From assembly GCA_032622095.1 (NCBI GenBank), contig CP136061.1:7206734-7270733 (forward strand): 64,000 bases of DNA. The letters run 5' to 3'. Below, in pieces: positions 59,623-64,000 of the stretch. Within the stretch, counting starts at the first letter, position 1. Each line of letters starts with the position of its first letter. Under the pieces are notes generated by a model. The model was not told the origin of the DNA. It was given only the letters and a program-made list of their open reading frames with translations, and did no database searches. The translations under genes were made by a program, and so were the position numbers. The DNA is from Siphonodentalium dalli. Taxonomy: Eukaryota; Mollusca; Scaphopoda; Gadilida; Siphonodentaliidae.

Positions 59623-59935
59623 CACTGCCAAAAATAATTTCTTAATAAGATAAAATATCTTGAAACAAGAAAAACTATTTCCTGAAACAGGAAAATAAAT
59701 CTTATTTTGAGAAATATACCCCCAAAGTCTGCTACATCAAGAAAATTTAAGAAACTCCCACCAGACAAAAGATAGTTTTCTCAAAAAAGATAGATTTTAG
59801 TCTTGAAACAAGAAAAAATTTCCTTACTAAGAAAATGGCTTCAAAAATTAAATATATATTTCTTGTTTCAAGATTTTTTTTCTAAGTTAAGAAATACTTA
59901 AAGAAAATATTTCTAAACCAAGAATTAATTGTTAT
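59623..59935. mobile_element. AT-rich MITE-like sequence
   Basis: Starts CACTGCCAAAAATAATTTCT exactly where the satellite stops. It is full of CTTGAAACAAGAAA, TTTCTTGTTTCAAG and AAGAAA phrases in both orientations. This self-complementary texture is typical of small DNA transposon derivatives. The right end and any target duplication are not clear. Confidence 0.4.
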
Positions 59936-60008
59936 GTACAAATTACTGCTGTAATAGAATAACTGTAAAAGTCCAACGATAGCAAAATTGTGATCAAAAT
60001 TTTATGGT

Positions 60009-60290
60009 AAACATTGAAAAAGGTCCAACCTGTTGATTAAATATTCTGAAATTCATATTCATACTTAAATATTTGAACTACATGTAATACTACAGCTATA
60101 GGATTATATAATTGTTGACAAGTCACTCACTGTAACAGTTTTGTTTACATAACATTGGAAAAGGTCCAACCTGTTGATTAAATATTCTGAAAATGTTATT
60201 CATAGTTAAATATTTGAACTAATAATACAGCTAGAATTATATATTTGTTGACAAATCACTGTAACAGTTTTGTTTACATAACAATAGTTT
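60009..60290 (+). repeat. Two-copy direct repeat, 141-bp period
   Basis: AGGTCCAACCTGTTGATTAA begins at 60021 and 60162. Both copies continue through ATATTTGAACTA and TGTAACAGTTTTGTTTACAT. Confidence 0.85.
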
Positions 60291-60595
60291 CAACAGCTGT
60301 AATTTTGTTATTGGCAATCTGTCAGTAAGTGTTTTTATCTATTTCTCAATGCGCTTAGGGCATGCTGACCTTTATACAATTTTAATAAAATTTTGTTTGC
60401 ACAATATAGTGGGTCGCCATTGAGGAGGCCTCCCTTGAAATCTCCAGTTGGTGGTTTGCCACACCATCCCGAACAAGACAAACCTCTCTGGTGGCCCCTT
60501 GCATTGAACCTATTAATTAAACCGGTACTTCAAGCTGGTATATACCCCTCTTATATAAGGATGGAAGATGCTACCAATTTCAAACCGATGGTATT
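60291..60595. other. Nothing identified
   Basis: The open frame 60393-60608 has no recognisable domain and overlaps the start of the next array. Confidence 0.4.
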
Positions 60596-63590
60596 TCTTC
60601 AGAGTTGACTCTCTTGTATTATGAAAGCAAGCCCAATGAGGCCATGCACCTATTGTATGTTTATAACACACAAAAGACTATATCTTAGCAGAATGGATGT
60701 CTCTGATGATACAAACAATGAAATATCCAATTTATCCATAGTTGAATTTCATTTGGCTATATAGGAAAGCATACAATGTGGCTTTTATTTAGTTTCCACA
60801 AAGTATTTTAAGTAAAATATCCATCAAGTGATGTATTCTGCCTTGTCCTATATATTAAAATGCATGCAATGGCCATGAGAAATGCTTAATTTATTGGTAG
60901 AGATGTCAATCAGATAAGAAATACTGACATTTTAGGTTTGATACACCATTTCAGCTGGCTTGGCATCTTTTAAATTTGAAACCTAAGGGAATTTATTCAG
61001 CTTTGACTCTCTAAATTATGGAAGAAAGCCCAAATGAAGCCACTATTTGCATGTTAGTAACATGTATAAGGCTATATCTCAACAGAATACATGTCTCTGA
61101 TAAAATGCACAATAAAATATCAATAGTTCAATTGCATTTGGCTATAGAGGGATGCATACAATATTGGTTTTATGTAGTTTCCACAGACTATTTTAAGTAA
61201 AATATCCATCAATTGATGTTTTCTACATAGCCTTGTATATTAAAATGCATGTAATGACCATGGGAAATGTTTAATTCATTAGTTGATATGTCCATCTGAT
61301 AAGAAATACTGACAATTGAGGTTTAAAATACCATTTCATGGGATTATGGGATCATAAATATCAAACTAAGGGAATTTCTTCAGATTTGACTCTCTAAATA
61401 ATGGAAGAAAGCCCAAATGAAACCACTATTTGCATGTTAATGACATGTATAAGGCTATATCTCAACAGAATACATGTCGCTGATAAAATACACCATAAAA
61501 TATCCATAGTTTAATTGCATTTGGCTATAGAGGGATGCATACAATATTGCTTTTAAGTAGTTTCCACAGACTATTTTAAGTAAAATATCCATCAAATGAT
61601 GTTTTTTGCCTTGTCCTGTATATTAAAATGCATGCAATGACCATGAAATTTTTTTAATTTATTGGTAGAGATGTCCATCTGATAAGAAATACTGCCATTT
61701 GAGGTTTGATACACCATTTCAGCTGGCTTGGCATCTTACAAATTTGAAATAAGGGAATTTATTCAGCTTTGACCCTCTAAATTATGGGGGAAAAAGCCTA
61801 AATTATGCCATTATTGGCATGTTTATAACATATATAAGGCTATATCTGAACAGAATACATGTCTCAGGTGAAATAAACAATACAACATCCATAGTTTAAT
61901 TTGATTTGGCTATACAGGGATGCATACAACATGGCTTTTAGGTTGTTTCCACAGACTATTTTAAGTAAAATATCCATCAAATGATGTTTTCGGCCTTGTC
62001 CTGTATATTAAAATGCATGCAATGACCATGAAAAATGTTTAATTTATTGGTAGAGATGTCCATCTGATAAGAAATACTGCCATTTGAGGTTTGATACACC
62101 ATTTCAGCTGGCTTGGCATCTTACAGATTTGAAATAAGGGAATTTATTCAGCTTTGACCCTCTAAATTATGGGAAAAAAACCTAAATTATGCCATTATTG
62201 GCATGTTTATAACATATATAAGGCTATATCTGAACAGAATACATGTCTCAGGTGAAATAAACAATACAACATCCATAGTTTAATTTGATTTGGCTATACA
62301 GGGATGCATACAATATTGCTTTTATGTAGTTTCCACTGATTATTTTAAGTAAAATATCCATCAAATGATGTTTTCTACATTGCTTTGTATATTAAAATGC
62401 ATGTAATGACCATGGGAAATGTTTAATTTATTGGTAGAGATGTCCATCTGATAAGAAATACTGCCATTTGAGGTTTGATACACCATTTCAGCTGGCTTGG
62501 CATCTTACAAATTTGAAATAAGGGAATTTATTCAGCTTTGACCCTCTAAATTATGGGAAAAAAGCCTAAATTATGCCATTATTGGCATGTTTATAACATA
62601 TATAAGGCTATATCTGAACAGAATACATGTCTCAGGTGAAATAAACAATACAACATCCATAGTTTAATTTGATTTGGCTATACAGGGATGCATACAACAT
62701 GGCTTTTAGGTTGTTTCCACAGACTATTTTAAGTAAAATATCCATCAAATGATGTTTTCGGCCTTGTCCTGTATATTAAAATGCATGCAATGACCATGAA
62801 AAATGTTTAATTTATTGGTAGAGATGTCCATCTGATAAGAAATACTGCCATTTGAGGTTTGATACACCATTTCAGCTGGCTTGGCATCTTACAAATTTGA
62901 AATAAGGGAATTTATTCAGCTTTGACCCTCTAAATTATGGGAAAAAAGCCTAAATTATGCCATTATTGGCATGTTTATAACATATATAAGGCTATATCTG
63001 AACAGAATACATGTCTCAGGTGAAATAAACAATACAACATCCATAGTTTAATTTGATTTGGCTATACAGGGATGCATACAATATTGCTTTTATGTAGTTT
63101 CCACTGATTATTTTAAGTAAAATATCCATCAAATGATGTTTTCTACATTGCCTTGTATATTAAAATGCATGTAATGACCATGGGAAATGTTTAATTTATT
63201 AGTTGATATGTCCATCTGATAGGAAATACTGACATTTGAGGTTTTAAATACCATTTCATGGGATTATGGGATCATAAATATCAAACTAAGGGAATTTCTT
63301 CAGATTTGACTCTCTAAATGATGGAAGAAAGGCCAAATGAAGCCACTATTTGCATGTTTATAACATGTATAAGGCCATATCTTTGCAGAATGCTTTTCTC
63401 TGATAATAAAACAAATAACATATCTATATTTCATAGTTTAGTTGGCAAAACAGGGTGCATAACATGTGTGGTTTTAAAGTAGTTTCACAGGCTATTTTAA
63501 CTAGAATATCAATTAAATGATGTAATCTAACTTGTCCTGTGTTTTAAAATGCATACACTGACCATGATAAATGTTTAATACAAACAGCGT
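60596..63590 (+). repeat. 384-bp satellite, about eight copies
   Basis: The anchor AAGAAATACT lies at 60916, 61301, 61684, 62069, 62453 and 62837, and as AGGAAATACT at 63221: spacings of 385, 383, 385, 384, 384 and 384. A diverged first copy starts near 60600. Inner copies alternate between two types (GGCTTTTAGGTTGTTTCCAC and GCTTTTATGTAGTTTCCACT), giving a 768-bp dimer. Edge copies are the most diverged, as expected for unequal exchange. Non-coding. Confidence 0.93.
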
Positions 63591-64000
63591 CCTTAATGCT
63601 GCACCAGCCTAACTCCCGTTATGAAAGGGTTAAATTAATAAACAAAGGTTACACAGACATCCCCCCTTCAACAGCGCGGTGAGTGTGTTTTTTATGTAAT
63701 ATATGTCATATCCGGTATAAGAGCCCCCCCCCCCCCATTTCGTACGCTGTATTCCATGCCCTGTTATGAGGTACGCCATATTCCGGCCCCTCTGTTAGGA
63801 GGTATTCGGTATTCCAAAAATACCGGTATTCGTATACCAACCTTCCAATAAAACGATCATAAGAATAATACAAATGCGATGTTTGTCAAAATAAATGCAC
63901 GGTTTGACATACAGATCGTCGATCATCAATTTATATCAATTTAGACATGGACATGATGACCGGCGTTCGTACGGCAATAGAGAATTTATCCATATGGCTG
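63591..64000. other. Right edge, unassigned
   Basis: C-run near 63726-63737 and repeated GTATTCC/CATATTCCGG phrases around an ACCGGTATTCG core (63765-63830). No gene seen before the window ends. Confidence 0.4.

Noticed and set aside
60393-60608. 71-residue frame before the 384-bp satellite
   Set aside because: No domain; it runs into the satellite.

Overview
The window looks like nuclear DNA of a marine invertebrate, most likely a lophotrochozoan and perhaps a mollusc. This is inferred from spliced exons for a secreted-type fucolectin (FTP) plus PAN/Apple lectin, LINE and Penelope-like retroelements, many foldback MITEs, and very large tandem arrays. It is AT-rich, has no operons, and holds few genes. 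I could not run any database search, so species, family names and orthology are inference.

Region 1 (1-16.9 kb) is one host gene on the + strand, split by large repeat-filled introns. Three exons (3589-3822, 14639-14890, 15654-15874) have consensus splice sites and matching phase-1 junctions. Together they encode an FTP carbohydrate-binding domain followed by a PAN/Apple module and a stop. The 5' exon with the signal peptide was not found. The 10.8-kb intron carries a 29-bp minisatellite, a LINE 3' end, a MITE with 'CACYCTAAATC' ends, a piggyBac-type MITE with TTAA ends, a field of old ~300-bp repeats and a second LINE scrap. Two Tc1/mariner-type MITEs lie at the left edge.

Region 2 (16.9-20.6 kb) has short tandem arrays, a decayed LINE on the minus strand, a 43/56-bp minisatellite and a foldback element built of palindromes.

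Region 3 (20.6-32.2 kb) is the most unusual part. A 2.78-kb unit is repeated three times in tandem. Each unit carries a Penelope-like reverse transcriptase fragment interrupted by the same 445-bp palindromic MITE, and ends in a 31-bp minisatellite. In the middle unit 522 bp are replaced by a 2.85-kb block. Most of that block is an element with ~300-bp terminal inverted repeats whose cores match the 445-bp MITE, and it carries two apparently intact intronless genes: a Bcl-2 family protein and a one-finger C2H2 protein with a Gln/His-rich tail. Each gene is bounded by the same GC-rich (GCC)n block, suggesting a modular cargo-carrying transposon or virus-derived cassette. A Penelope GIY-YIG endonuclease fragment lies downstream.

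Region 4 (34.7-59.6 kb) is a ~24.9-kb satellite of about 540 copies of a 46-bp unit, with higher-order duplications readable to the base. Region 5 (59.6-64 kb) has an AT-rich MITE-like sequence, a 384-bp satellite (about 8 copies) and an unassigned edge. Stretches where I saw nothing are listed as such.
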